Shown in pieces: positions 35,974 to 44,597 of a stretch of DNA of 64,000 nucleotides. Within the stretch, counting starts at the first letter, position 1; each line of letters begins with the position of its first letter. Under the pieces are notes generated by a model. The model was not told the origin of the DNA. It was given only the letters and a program-made list of their open reading frames with translations, and made no database searches. The DNA is from Porphyromonadaceae bacterium UBA7176 (lineage in GTDB: Bacteria > Bacteroidota > Bacteroidia > Bacteroidales > Muribaculaceae). The position numbers and the translations under genes were made by a program. The stretch covers positions 1 to 64,000 of the forward strand of contig DKVO01000035.1 in the NCBI GenBank assembly GCA_002491245.1. Direction: 5' to 3'.

Positions 35974-37281
35974 ATGAAAATCGCAAAAATCACAGGTCGT
36001 GAGGTACTTGACTCCCGCGGCAATCCCACAGTAGAAGTAGACGTACTGCTCGAAAGCGGTGCTTTTGGACGCGCATCCGTTCCTTCTGGCGCATCTACAG
36101 GTGAAAACGAGGCTCTTGAGCTTCGCGACGGTGACAAAAGCCGCTATATGGGCAAGGGCGTTACAAAGGCCGTAGCCAATGTAAACGGTCCTATCGCTGC
36201 AGCTCTCGTTGGCATGAATGCCCTTGATCAGATCGCTATCGACGAGACCATGTTGGCTCTCGACGGCACCGACACCAAGAGCAACCTCGGCGCCAACGCT
36301 ATCCTCGGCGTATCGCTCGCAGTTGCAAAGGCTGCAGCCGACTACCTCGACCTTCCCCTCTACAAATATGTAGGTGGTTGCAACACTTACGTTCTCCCCG
36401 TTCCGATGATGAACATCATCAACGGTGGCGCTCACTCTGACGCTCCCATCTGCTTCCAGGAATTCATGATCCGTCCTATCGGTGCATCTTCGTTCCATGA
36501 AGGTATCCGTATGGGCACAGAGGTGTTCCACAACCTCAAGAAAGTGCTCCACGAGCGTGGCCTCAGCACCGCTGTAGGTGATGAAGGCGGTTTCGCACCT
36601 GCTCTCGACGGTACCGAAGACGCTCTCAACGTTATCATCAAGGCTATCGAGAAAGCCGGCTACGTACCCGGCAAGGACGTGACCATCGGTCTCGACTGCG
36701 CTTCGTCGGAATTCTACCAGAACGGTATCTACGACTACACCAAGCTCAAAGACGGACAGCCCAAAGAAGCCAACGGCAAGAAACTCACCCGTGAAGAGCA
36801 GGCTAAATATCTCGAGAAACTCATCACCGATTATCCTATCGACTCTATCGAAGACGGTATGGCCGAAGACGACTGGGAAGGCTGGAAGATCCTTACCGAC
36901 CTTATCGGCGACCGTTGCCAGCTCGTAGGCGACGACTTGTTCGTGACCAACGTGAAGTATCTCGAGCGTGGTATCGAAGAAGGCTGCGCCAACTCTATTC
37001 TCGTTAAGGTTAACCAGATCGGTTCACTCACCGAGACTCTCCGTGCCGTAGAACTCGCACAGCGCAACGGCTACACCGCCGTTATCTCGCACCGTTCGGG
37101 CGAAACCGAGGACGCAACTATCGCCGACCTCGCTGTAGCTACCAACTCGGGTCAGATCAAGACCGGTTCGGCAAGCCGCTCCGACCGTATGGCCAAGTAC
37201 AACCAGCTCCTCCGCATCGAAGAGCAGCTTGGCAGCGCCGCTGTTTATGGTTACGGTAAAAAGACCAAACGTCCTGAATAA
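35974..37281 (+). CDS. eno: Enolase
   Basis: A 435-residue glycolytic enzyme that interconverts 2-phosphoglycerate and phosphoenolpyruvate. The N-terminus KITGREVLDSRGNPTVEVDV, the loop SGASTGENEALELRDGD, the metal ligands in IGLDCASSEFY and SIEDGMAEDDWEGW, LVGDDLFVTN, the catalytic-lysine segment ILVKVNQIGSLTET and ISHRSGETEDATIADLAV are all intact. Codons are strongly biased to preferred forms (CTC, ATC, GGC, AAC), more than in neighbouring genes, as expected for high expression. Phosphoenolpyruvate is also the co-substrate of the NeuB-type synthase in this window. Confidence 0.98.
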   Translation: MKIAKITGREVLDSRGNPTVEVDVLLESGAFGRASVPSGASTGENEALELRDGDKSRYMGKGVTKAVANVNGPIAAALVGMNALDQIAIDETMLALDGTDTKSNLGANAILGVSLAVAKAAADYLDLPLYKYVGGCNTYVLPVPMMNIINGGAHSDAPICFQEFMIRPIGASSFHEGIRMGTEVFHNLKKVLHERGLSTAVGDEGGFAPALDGTEDALNVIIKAIEKAGYVPGKDVTIGLDCASSEFYQNGIYDYTKLKDGQPKEANGKKLTREEQAKYLEKLITDYPIDSIEDGMAEDDWEGWKILTDLIGDRCQLVGDDLFVTNVKYLERGIEEGCANSILVKVNQIGSLTETLRAVELAQRNGYTAVISHRSGETEDATIADLAVATNSGQIKTGSASRSDRMAKYNQLLRIEEQLGSAAVYGYGKKTKRPE

Positions 37282-37323
37282 TATTGCCATACCTTCTTGA
37301 AAAAGAAGGATAAAGACAATTAC

Positions 37324-39309
37324 ATGAAAAGATTTCTTATTGCAGCCATCGCCCTTTCGGCGGTGGCTGTTTCTTGGTCGCACAGGTGGAAGATCAATCC
37401 GCAGGAGACTGCCATAGTATGGGTTACCACCGACAGCCTGCCGCATAACGACCACCTCGAGATGAGTGGCGAAAAAATATCTACAGTATTGCGCTACGGA
37501 GTGGATGCCTCGCGTAAATTCAACCTTGAGCGCTCTATGGTGTGGCCGATGTTGCGTACAGTCCCCGACAATACCCATGCGAGCCTCACCAGGCAGCTTG
37601 CACTCGACTTTGTGTCGCCTGTGTTGGCCAACAGGCGTCAGTTGACTGGCGAAAAGGTCGACAGTATCAGCTTAGACGGTATTTTTACGGTCTACAGTTC
37701 TTTCCCCGGCGGACTGCGGCTTCGTCGCGAAATATTCCCGTCGACCGAAACACCAAGACTTTGCGAGCAATACACATTTACCAATGTCGGTGATGCGTCG
37801 GTACAGTTGGTACTGCCGTCGCAGCGCTTTGTGTATTCGACAGCAGCCGAGGAGGGTACCGAAGGGGCCTATACCATCACGGCAGCTTCTGAAAACGGTA
37901 AGGATATTCTTGTGAGCCTTGCTCCAGGTGAGAGTGTCGAATACAACTTTGCTACCGAAGCCCTTAAAGCTGGTCAGACTCCGGCAACAGTGAGTGTTGA
38001 TGTCGAGAAAGAGAAGCGTAGCCGTCTCTGCGACTCGTTGCGTGGTAATCTTGTGCTTGAGACCCCCGATCCGATTGTCGACACCGAATTTGCGATGGCT
38101 AAGATCCGTGCTTGTGAGAGTATTTTCCGCACACAGTCGGGCTTGCTCCATTCGCCTGGCGGTGAGTCTTACTATGCTGCCATATGGGCCAACGACCAGG
38201 CCGAGTATGCCAACCCCTTCTTCCCGTTGATGGGCTACGACAAGGCCGACGAATCGGTGTGGAATTCATTCCGCTTGTTCGCACGGTATATGAACGACGA
38301 ATACAAGCCCATACCGTCGTCGGTCATAAGCGAAGGTCGTGATCACTTTAGTGCTGCCGGCGACCGTGGCGATGCCGCCATGATTGCCTATGGTGCCAGC
38401 CGTGCGGCATTGGCAAGCGGCAGTAAGGAAAGGGCCGAAGAGGTATGGCCGCTTATAGAGTGGTGCCTCGAGTTTTGTGCGCGGAAGATCAACGCCGACG
38501 GGGTGGTAGAATCGGACAGCGACGAACTCGAAAACCGCTTCCCGTCCGGTAATGCCAACCTTTGCACATCCGTTCTCTACTACGATGCTCTCGTTTCGGC
38601 TTCCAGCCTTGCGAAAGATCTTGGCAAAACAGCCCTCGCGAAAGACTATATGAAGAGAGCTGTGGCTATGCGTGGAAATATCAACAAGTATTTCGGCGCT
38701 AATGTGCAAGGCTTCGACACTTACCGCTATTACGACGGCAACGACGTGCTCCGTTCATGGATATGCATACCACTCGTCGCAGGCATATACGACAAAGCCC
38801 AGGGGACGATCGATGCCCTGCTGTCGCCTTATCTGAGGTTTAACGACGGTTTGCTCAGCCAGAGCGGAACATCGACCTATTGGGACCGCTCGACTCTCTA
38901 TGCTCTACGCGGAATTTTCGCTGCCGGCGATCATGAACGGGGCTACGAATTTCTCAACGACTATTCCGGACTCCGTCTGCTCGGTGAGCATGTGCCCTAT
39001 CCTATAGAAGCATGGCCCGAAGGCAGCCAGCGTCATCTATCGGCAGAGAGCGCCCTTTATTGCCGCGTAATTACCGAAGGTGTGTTCGGCATACGTCCCA
39101 CCGGGTTAAAGTCATTTGAAATGAAACCCGAGATGCCCGATGCTTGGAACTTCATGAACCTCAAAAACGCCTATATTTGTGGCGATAAACCGGTTGATAT
39201 CAATATCACACGCAAAGGAAAACGTCTCAAGGTCGAGATTGTGAGAGATGGCAAGACCATCATGTCGCGCTCGGTCAACAACGGACAGGCTTTTAAAGTC
39301 AATATCTGA
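37324..39309 (+). CDS. Secreted (alpha/alpha)6 six-hairpin glycosidase-like protein
   Basis: A 661-residue secreted protein. Starting at ATG 37324 it has a signal peptide (MKRFLIAAIALSAVAVSWS), an N-terminal beta-sandwich domain (about 20-245), and a helical domain from about 255 with features of six-hairpin glycosidases (YYAAIWANDQAEYANPFFP, the ENRFPSGNANL segment, YPIEAWPEGSQRHLSAES) and a short C-terminal beta domain. Acid residues near WANDQAEY and in the C-terminal half could be catalytic, but I cannot name the family or its sugar. An in-frame TTG at 37297 is a less likely start. It follows eno by 42 bases and may be partly co-transcribed with it. Confidence 0.7.
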   Translation: MKRFLIAAIALSAVAVSWSHRWKINPQETAIVWVTTDSLPHNDHLEMSGEKISTVLRYGVDASRKFNLERSMVWPMLRTVPDNTHASLTRQLALDFVSPVLANRRQLTGEKVDSISLDGIFTVYSSFPGGLRLRREIFPSTETPRLCEQYTFTNVGDASVQLVLPSQRFVYSTAAEEGTEGAYTITAASENGKDILVSLAPGESVEYNFATEALKAGQTPATVSVDVEKEKRSRLCDSLRGNLVLETPDPIVDTEFAMAKIRACESIFRTQSGLLHSPGGESYYAAIWANDQAEYANPFFPLMGYDKADESVWNSFRLFARYMNDEYKPIPSSVISEGRDHFSAAGDRGDAAMIAYGASRAALASGSKERAEEVWPLIEWCLEFCARKINADGVVESDSDELENRFPSGNANLCTSVLYYDALVSASSLAKDLGKTALAKDYMKRAVAMRGNINKYFGANVQGFDTYRYYDGNDVLRSWICIPLVAGIYDKAQGTIDALLSPYLRFNDGLLSQSGTSTYWDRSTLYALRGIFAAGDHERGYEFLNDYSGLRLLGEHVPYPIEAWPEGSQRHLSAESALYCRVITEGVFGIRPTGLKSFEMKPEMPDAWNFMNLKNAYICGDKPVDINITRKGKRLKVEIVRDGKTIMSRSVNNGQAFKVNI

Positions 39310-39326
39310 AGATAACGTTATATAAG

Positions 39327-39360
39327 GAGAGCCGGAGTTCTGTCATGGACTCCGGCTCTC
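39327..39360. terminator. Bidirectional terminator
   Basis: GAGAGCCGGAGT (39327-39338) pairs perfectly with ACTCCGGCTCTC (39349-39360), a 12-bp stem with a 10-base loop between two convergent genes. The stop codons lie at 39309 and 39366. Confidence 0.85.
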
Positions 39361-39365
39361 TGCCG

Positions 39366-40397
39366 TTATTTTATATCGATTTTCTCACCTATAGTGAGCA
39401 GATATGAGGGCTGTCGGAGTTGCCGGAGTTTAGCCTCGCTCAGCCAGTAGCTCTCGCGGTGGTCTATGCCGTGGAATATGAATTCGTTTTCGTGGATCGA
39501 TACTACCTTTGCAGGGTCGAATACATCTACAAGTGCCTGTAGCTCGCGTGCCCAGCATATCGGCATAAGTACATCTACAGGCTCCACCCTGCCTTTGAGA
39601 GCCAATAGCCATTCGTCATCAGCTTTAAGCCATTGGTCGCCTGTGAAAGCCATGCGGAACCCGTCGGGCATCGTCACTATGTATATATTATTCTGAAGGT
39701 GGTCCTGGTGTCCGGGCAGTACACTTGCCGATATTTTACTCCCGTCGGCGAGAGTATGGCTGAAGCTCCATACCTTCTCTTTCCTTTCATGGGTGATGCG
39801 TTTGTTGTCGGGGAGTATTTCGGTCGGGGCGACCACCTTCTTCCCCTTGTCGAGAAAGTAATCGATCACCACCGGGTCGACGTGGTCGGAATGGTTGTGG
39901 GTAAGTAAAAGCATGTCGCATTTATCTGCGATAACCTTGGCTGTAGAGTCTGAGATAAGTCCCTCGCCCACAGCCCCTGATTTGGCACCCCTGCAGATAT
40001 CGAAGGCAACCGTCGCACCTTCGGTACGCACAATCATGCCCGAGTTATATAGCTTGTAAATCTCGGCTCTTGACCGTAGCGGTCTGTCGAGGTCGGCTAT
40101 GACCTTGGCGCAGCGGTCGTCGACAAAAGCCCGGACTTCAGCCGCTCCGTCGAACCGTGTGTCGTGCAACACTCCGTCGAGGATATGCATCGCCGCCCTT
40201 CGGTTGAGGGTCGATGGTACTTCTTCCGGCTTGTTTTGGTCGAGAAGCTCCGATGCGGTGGCAAGCGCGAGGCGCGTTTGGTTTTCGAGCCCCGATTCTT
40301 TTTGCAGCGTTACGGTTTTTACCGCTTGTTGAGCGTTCGCTGCCGGCAGGCAGGCGATCGAGGTCGCAATTATGAAAGCTTTGATTGGTTTGATCAT
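39366..40397 (-). CDS. Secreted metallo-beta-lactamase-fold hydrolase
   Basis: A 343-residue protein with a signal peptide (MIKPIKAFIIATSIACLPAANAQ) and a helical N-terminal part. It has an MBL fold with the zinc motif THNHSDHVD, a second-sphere His in VLPGHQDHLQNN, the Asp-containing FTGDQWLKADDEW, and a late His in SIHENEFIFHG. This looks like the UlaG-like or AHL-hydrolase-like branch of the superfamily; the substrate is unknown. The start at 40397 is preferred to an upstream ATG at 40424, because the promoter -7 element TACTTTTG (40429-40422) lies over the latter. It is transcribed alone. Confidence 0.8.
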   Translation of the reverse strand: MIKPIKAFIIATSIACLPAANAQQAVKTVTLQKESGLENQTRLALATASELLDQNKPEEVPSTLNRRAAMHILDGVLHDTRFDGAAEVRAFVDDRCAKVIADLDRPLRSRAEIYKLYNSGMIVRTEGATVAFDICRGAKSGAVGEGLISDSTAKVIADKCDMLLLTHNHSDHVDPVVIDYFLDKGKKVVAPTEILPDNKRITHERKEKVWSFSHTLADGSKISASVLPGHQDHLQNNIYIVTMPDGFRMAFTGDQWLKADDEWLLALKGRVEPVDVLMPICWARELQALVDVFDPAKVVSIHENEFIFHGIDHRESYWLSEAKLRQLRQPSYLLTIGEKIDIK

Positions 40398-40421
40398 GGC
40401 AAGTTGTGTGTTGTTTCGTTG

Positions 40422-40429
40422 CAAAAGTA
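40422..40429 (-). promoter_or_regulatory. Probable -7 element of the MBL-fold gene
   Basis: TACTTTTG on the minus strand, 24 bases before the ATG at 40397. It abuts the terminator of the upstream gene, so the terminator's T-run falls within this promoter. Confidence 0.6.
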
Positions 40430-40435
40430 CAAAAA

Positions 40436-40465
40436 AATCCCAGGCATTTCACAACGCCTGGGATT
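40436..40465 (-). terminator. Intrinsic terminator of the coiled-coil lipoprotein gene
   Basis: On the minus strand AATCCCAGGC (40465-40456) pairs with GCCTGGGATT (40445-40436), a 10-bp stem with a 10-base loop, followed directly by a run of T (complement of the A run at 40431-40437). It lies 59 bases after the stop codon at 40525. Confidence 0.88.
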
Positions 40466-40524
40466 CTCGAGCATATTCTGTTGAGAATTTTACTCTATCA
40501 TCACTTAGATGCGGTAGTTATTAG

Positions 40525-43485
40525 TTATTTCAGGTTAGGGTTCTTCTTCAGAGGAACTGCAATCTTACCTGTGAGTTCGCCCCAGAGGTGTTTAACCTGT
40601 ACGGGAACCATGAGGTAGGCATCGCTCTGGAGAGGTGCACCGTTGTTCTGGAAGGTAAGTTTACCGTCTGTGTCAACGTTTGCTGCCATGTTGAGGCTTG
40701 CAAGGCTGCGGGCATTCTTTCCTGTTGCATCGTCGGCGATTTCGATTGCACCTACGAAGGTAGGATCGTTAACACCGTAGAAGTCCCAGTACTCATCAGC
40801 AAGGGGTTTGTCGGTCGGAGCTACCTTTGCTACGAGGTTGCCGTAAGCGTCGGTGATTGTCACTGCAACATCGGTTGATTGAGCAACAGAGTTGTCGATG
40901 ATGGCGTTGGCGTTTTCGGGGTTGAGCGTCAGGATGGGGAGCACCTTGAGGTCCATCGAGCCGAATACGTAGCGGTTGTCGGGGTTCGACGAGAGACCGT
41001 TGACGTTCGACGACCATTCTACCTTGATAGTCTTACCATTGCTTGCAAGTGTCTTACCATCTGCATTGTTTTCAATCGAGTAGATAACTTTAGTAAGATT
41101 ATCCTGGTTGGCTTTTGTCATCATCCAGTGTCCGTATGTACCCTTGAATTCGAGAGCCTTGCCTACATAGCCTTGTCCGGGAGCGAAGTCGATGTCGTAT
41201 TGAGCGCAGCCGGTGAGACCATTTACATACGATTTCTCGCGGCCTTCGAGGATGTTGGTTGCGTAGTGAGCCTTCTCGCGGTTCTGGTCTGTTACGTCGT
41301 AGTCAAGAGGCATCGGCACTACGTAAACGAGCATTGTATTGTCGTTCCACTTGAGAGGATCGGTTGAGCCGAGAGTTACAGCGTTGACAGTGGTCTTGAC
41401 GGTGAATGTGAACTCGATCACAACGTCGGGATAGAGGCCGGCAGCGTTGGTGAAGGTCACAGTCTTGTTGAAGGTCTTGGTGTTTTCACCTTCTTCAAGA
41501 TGGCCGAGCTGCTGCTTGGTCACGCTCCACGAGAATACGGGGATCGAAGCGCTGAGTTCGGGGTTGACGGTGGCAGTGAAAGTACCATTGTCGTCGTTGG
41601 CCGGGTTTACGGTGCAGGTGGTGCCGTAGATAGCGTTGAAGTCTTCTTTCGACATACCCTTGCCGCCATTGAGATTTACGAGGATGTTCTTCACTACATC
41701 TTCCCAAGTCATGTCTGCAGTAGCGCCGTCGCAGGGTGAACCGATGATGTCGTCGATAGTCCACTTGAACGATACGGGGGCCATTTCTTCAGCGGTGAAT
41801 TTCACCTTGAAGTAACGGACGTCAATCATGTTTTTGTTGACCTTGTCGTAGAGCATGGCGCGGATAATCGGCTGCTTGCCGATGATAGCCTTGTTGTCTG
41901 TGAGACCGTTCGAGGTGATAGGAATAAGCGTAGCGTTGTTGTCGCCTGAGAGTTTCACCCATTTCTGTTGGTCTACATCATTTGTCGAATTGGGCTTGTA
42001 CTCGCGTGTAGCAACCTGGAAGTTGATCTCCATGCCGTATTTGCGGAGCTGATCTATTGTCATGGCAACATGATTGCCGGGAGCGAAGAACTTGCAACCT
42101 TCGATAAGCTCATAGAGGTTGAATCCCGTGTTGTTGAAGACGATGTTCTTTGCGATAAGCGCATCAGCTGCCGAGTTGTAGAGAGCCAACGAGTCAGCGT
42201 AGGGATGTGTCTGTGTAGCCTTGTCGAGGTTTGCACCGGGCACATACATGATTTCGGGCTGGAAGTAAGCTTCCTCCAGACGGGTATATTCAGAGTAGAT
42301 GTTGGCCGAAGTCTCGCCCTGCTCGGTGAAGAGGTGTTTTGCTGCGATAGGCACACGGAGAGCAACGGTGTTGATCTTGCCGTCGGTGCGGTTGAGCGAT
42401 TCGGTGTCGCTCTTGCCGAGTTTCACGGTGAGGATACCATGAGCGTCAACATCAGCCGAAGCAACGTTCACGATATCGTTGGCAGTCTCGGCGGCACGAG
42501 AGGTAGCCACGCGGCTTACATAAGCAACTTCTGTACCGATGATGTCCTCGTTGGTCACAGTGCCGGGGTTGAGGCGGTACTGAGCCTGAGTCTCGTTGTT
42601 GGTGATGATGAAGTTGGTTTTGCCGGTTGTGGCGTTTACCCACTTGTTGTCTTTGAATATTCGCTTGGTGTAATTTGCCGACTCGAACGAGATGGTAGGT
42701 ATACCGTCTACATAGAGGTCGGGCATCAGGGTCACCGAGGTGAGGCGCTGCGAAATAACAGCGGCGATAGTGTTGACACCGTTGGCAACTTCTGTGGAGA
42801 TTTTGCCCGAGAGGGTGGTCAACTCGCTCTGTACATTTTCGATAGCGATTTTGTTGGCATCAACCTTGTCGAGCAGAGTGCTGAGGTCGCTCTTTATTGT
42901 TGCGATAGCATCAAGTTTAGCCTTGATATCTTCTACCGAACCAAGGGTCTTGAGCTGAGTCTGATATGCTTCGAGAGCGTTGAGCTGGGTCTGGATAGCC
43001 TGGATCTGTGTGTTGGCTTTGGTGATGAGACCGGCCTGCTCGCCGAGCTGTTTGTTTACGTCGGTGAGGTCGATGTTGGCGAGGCCCTGCTCGATACCTT
43101 CGATACGGCCGGCGAGGGCTGCGAGATCTTCGGCATTCTTCTTAGAGAGGTTGGTGTTGGCGCTGATCTGCTGCTGGAGCATCTCAACCTGAGCCATTAC
43201 CTCTTTAAGAGCTTCTGCTTTGGCTTCGGCAGCGGCAGCTTTGGCAGCTTCGGTTGCTTTCGAGGCTGCGTCGGTAGCCTGTTCGGCAGCAGCCTTGGCA
43301 GCGGCAGCGTCAGCTTTGGCTGTCTCGAGGGCGTTGCTGAGATCTTTGAGCTGTTGGCTCAAAACACCGGTAGTGTTGTTGATCTCTGTGATGTCGTCAT
43401 CGTAGTCTTTACAGCCGACGAAACCTGTCGTCATGCTGCCCGCCAACAATGAACAAAGCATCATGTTCAAAATTTTTTTGTTCAT
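40525..43485 (-). CDS. Large surface lipoprotein with N-terminal coiled coil
   Basis: A 986-residue lipoprotein (lipobox ending at Cys25 in GFVGCKDYDDD). Residues about 40-240 form a long coiled coil, starting with an alanine-rich segment (KADAAAAKAAAEQATDAASKATEAAKAA) and continuing with heptads such as LGEQAGLITKANTQIQAIQTQL. The rest is beta-rich, with repeated short Ig-like patterns. It resembles the coiled-coil lipoproteins annotated in Bacteroidota as having a PL29-like N-terminal region, but I see no lyase domain. Codons are strongly C- and T-optimised, like eno, suggesting high expression. It is probably exposed on the cell surface as a stalk or layer protein. It has its own promoter and a strong terminator. 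Confidence 0.75.
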   Translation of the reverse strand: MNKKILNMMLCSLLAGSMTTGFVGCKDYDDDITEINNTTGVLSQQLKDLSNALETAKADAAAAKAAAEQATDAASKATEAAKAAAAEAKAEALKEVMAQVEMLQQQISANTNLSKKNAEDLAALAGRIEGIEQGLANIDLTDVNKQLGEQAGLITKANTQIQAIQTQLNALEAYQTQLKTLGSVEDIKAKLDAIATIKSDLSTLLDKVDANKIAIENVQSELTTLSGKISTEVANGVNTIAAVISQRLTSVTLMPDLYVDGIPTISFESANYTKRIFKDNKWVNATTGKTNFIITNNETQAQYRLNPGTVTNEDIIGTEVAYVSRVATSRAAETANDIVNVASADVDAHGILTVKLGKSDTESLNRTDGKINTVALRVPIAAKHLFTEQGETSANIYSEYTRLEEAYFQPEIMYVPGANLDKATQTHPYADSLALYNSAADALIAKNIVFNNTGFNLYELIEGCKFFAPGNHVAMTIDQLRKYGMEINFQVATREYKPNSTNDVDQQKWVKLSGDNNATLIPITSNGLTDNKAIIGKQPIIRAMLYDKVNKNMIDVRYFKVKFTAEEMAPVSFKWTIDDIIGSPCDGATADMTWEDVVKNILVNLNGGKGMSKEDFNAIYGTTCTVNPANDDNGTFTATVNPELSASIPVFSWSVTKQQLGHLEEGENTKTFNKTVTFTNAAGLYPDVVIEFTFTVKTTVNAVTLGSTDPLKWNDNTMLVYVVPMPLDYDVTDQNREKAHYATNILEGREKSYVNGLTGCAQYDIDFAPGQGYVGKALEFKGTYGHWMMTKANQDNLTKVIYSIENNADGKTLASNGKTIKVEWSSNVNGLSSNPDNRYVFGSMDLKVLPILTLNPENANAIIDNSVAQSTDVAVTITDAYGNLVAKVAPTDKPLADEYWDFYGVNDPTFVGAIEIADDATGKNARSLASLNMAANVDTDGKLTFQNNGAPLQSDAYLMVPVQVKHLWGELTGKIAVPLKKNPNLK

Positions 43486-43597
43486 ACGCGAATGATTAAA
43501 ATAAATTAATGATGTTAATTATCTGATTTTAAGTGAAACAATCTGTTGTTATCCAGGTTGTGTTGTTTTAGAGCCCGTTTGAGGCCATTTGGTGATG

Positions 43598-43605
43598 CAA
43601 AGTTA
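43598..43605 (-). promoter_or_regulatory. Probable -7 element of the coiled-coil lipoprotein gene
   Basis: TAACTTTG on the minus strand, with a leader of about 110 bases before the ATG at 43485. No -33 TTTG is evident. The leader is A/T rich. Confidence 0.5.
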
Positions 43606-43686
43606 AGTTCTATTAATCGTTTACTTCGAGATTTGGTGTAACACATGGTATTACAGGGTGTAACATATCATATTACACACATAAAA

Positions 43687-43944
43687 TCAATGCCCCCGTC
43701 TCTCGTATTGAGAGGCGGGGGCATCTTCTTTCAGCGTCCGCTGTATATCGGTTGATATGTCTCTGAAAAAGTCGTGGTCGAGAATTATCGAAATTCGCCA
43801 TAGCAACTCGGTGTCGATTGTTTGCCGGTTGAATATGTCATATACGTTTACCCGGTGGCAGTTCAACTGATGGGCGAACCAGGTAACGGTACGCTCTTTG
43901 GGTTGCTGCCGCAAAATCTCCTTTATTCGATTGCCTATATGCAT
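43687..43944 (-). CDS. Small helix-turn-helix regulator
   Basis: An 85-residue protein with a helix-turn-helix of the small Bacteroidota Xre-like type: IKEILRQQPKERTVTWFAHQLNCHRVNVYDIF is the DNA-binding region (about 7-40), followed by TIDTELLWRISIILDHDFFRDIS. Targets are unknown. It lies 200 bases upstream of the coiled-coil lipoprotein gene on the same strand and could regulate it. A terminator hairpin overlaps its last codons (APASQYERRGH). No promoter is seen within 150 bases of its start; two well-formed ones lie about 400 bases upstream in tandem repeats. Confidence 0.75.
   Translation of the reverse strand: MHIGNRIKEILRQQPKERTVTWFAHQLNCHRVNVYDIFNRQTIDTELLWRISIILDHDFFRDISTDIQRTLKEDAPASQYERRGH
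43690..43724 (-). terminator. Hairpin overlapping the end of the HTH gene
   Basis: ATGCCCCCG (43690-43698) pairs with CGGGGGCAT (43716-43724), then one mismatch, then CTCTC/GAGAG (43700-43704, 43710-43714), with loop GTATT. It ends only 3 bases inside the stop codon, so it is translated as the last 11 residues and may act as a terminator. Confidence 0.65.
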
Positions 43945-44338
43945 GTGGTAGTGGAGGTGGGCGTAGAAGCCATAGCTCCGGCATGTTTTGTGGCATGGCT
44001 CGTCAGATGCCGGTTAGAACGAAAAGCGTGAGAGCCTTATACGCTTTGCCGGTTCTGCTGTTTGAGGCCTACCACAGCCCACACAAGAAAAACAGGCAAC
44101 GCAGACCTCACGCCGATATGTATGGTCCGGTTGCCTCTATATCACATTGTATGATACAGTGGCACTGGATATATACATACCCTGGGCATCTATCGTTGCT
44201 CGTCCTTGACTTGTGTTTTGATTTGTGGTAGTTTCAAACAGGCAAGAACAAGCGTGTATAAACGCTTTTATGTATTTTATAATGTACACCCGCCTACAAA
44301 TAATGCCTCTGCACTATCCCGTCGGCGTGAAAGCGATG
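43945..44338 (-). other. Long leader or non-coding region upstream of the HTH gene
   Basis: No credible open frame. It contains two inverted repeats: CCGGCAT/ATGCCGG (43978-43984, 44007-44013), and AAAGCGT/ACGCTTT (44023-44029, 44041-44047) extended by AGAAC/GTTCT. If transcription starts at the promoters inside the repeats at 44339-44473, this becomes a leader of roughly 390 bases, long enough to hold a regulatory RNA. I see no known riboswitch. Confidence 0.35.
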
Positions 44339-44399
44339 CAAAGATACGAATAAGTCGAGTGCAAACCAAAATTTATTTGGGTTTGCCGAGCGAGAGTAT
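44339..44399 (-). repeat. Tandem repeat unit 1 carrying a minus-strand promoter
   Basis: A 61-bp unit, 58 of 61 bases identical to the unit at 44413-44473, with the last 45 bp (44355-44399) identical. It contains an imperfect palindrome (GCAAACC ... GGGTTTGC). On the minus strand it reads TTTG (44370-44367), 20 bases, TATCTTTG (44346-44339), a well-formed promoter directed toward the HTH gene. Confidence 0.85.
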
Positions 44400-44412
44400 C
44401 TAAGGCGATAGC

Positions 44413-44473
44413 CAAAGATACGGATAGATCGAGTGCAAACCAAAATTTATTTGGGTTTGCCGAGCGAGAGTAT
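44413..44473 (-). repeat. Tandem repeat unit 2 carrying a minus-strand promoter
   Basis: Second copy, offset by exactly 74 bases. Differences from unit 1 are limited to three positions in the first 16 bases. The minus-strand promoter (TTTG 44444-44441, N20, TATCTTTG 44420-44413) is fully kept. A shorter echo of the element's end (GCGAGAGTATC) recurs at 45963-45973. Confidence 0.85.
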
Positions 44474-44520
44474 TAAGAGTATAGATGTGTTAAAATTACC
44501 TAAATGCAATACAATATGTC

Positions 44521-44549
44521 TTTGTTTTATGATTATTTGTATATCTTTG
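44521..44549 (+). promoter_or_regulatory. Probable promoter of the gene at 44598
   Basis: TTTG at 44521-44524, 17-base spacer, TATCTTTG at 44542-44549, 48 bases before the ATG. The spacer is slightly short. Confidence 0.6.
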
Positions 44550-44597
44550 CTATCGATAACACAAATTCAATAGTAAAACAACATTTTTGAAGTGCTT

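Noticed and set aside
37292..37309. Terminator between eno and the glycosidase-like gene
   Set aside because: CCTTCTT/AAGAAGG is a short, A/T-rich 7-bp stem with no T-run; too weak to claim.
41968..43452. 494-codon open frame on the plus strand
   Set aside because: Antisense to the coiled-coil lipoprotein; the reverse of its alanine-rich repeats gives the Gly/Ser/Phe-rich pattern seen.
44339..44473. CRISPR-like repeat
   Set aside because: Only two copies, the repeated part is longer than the intervening 13 bases, and no cas genes are near.
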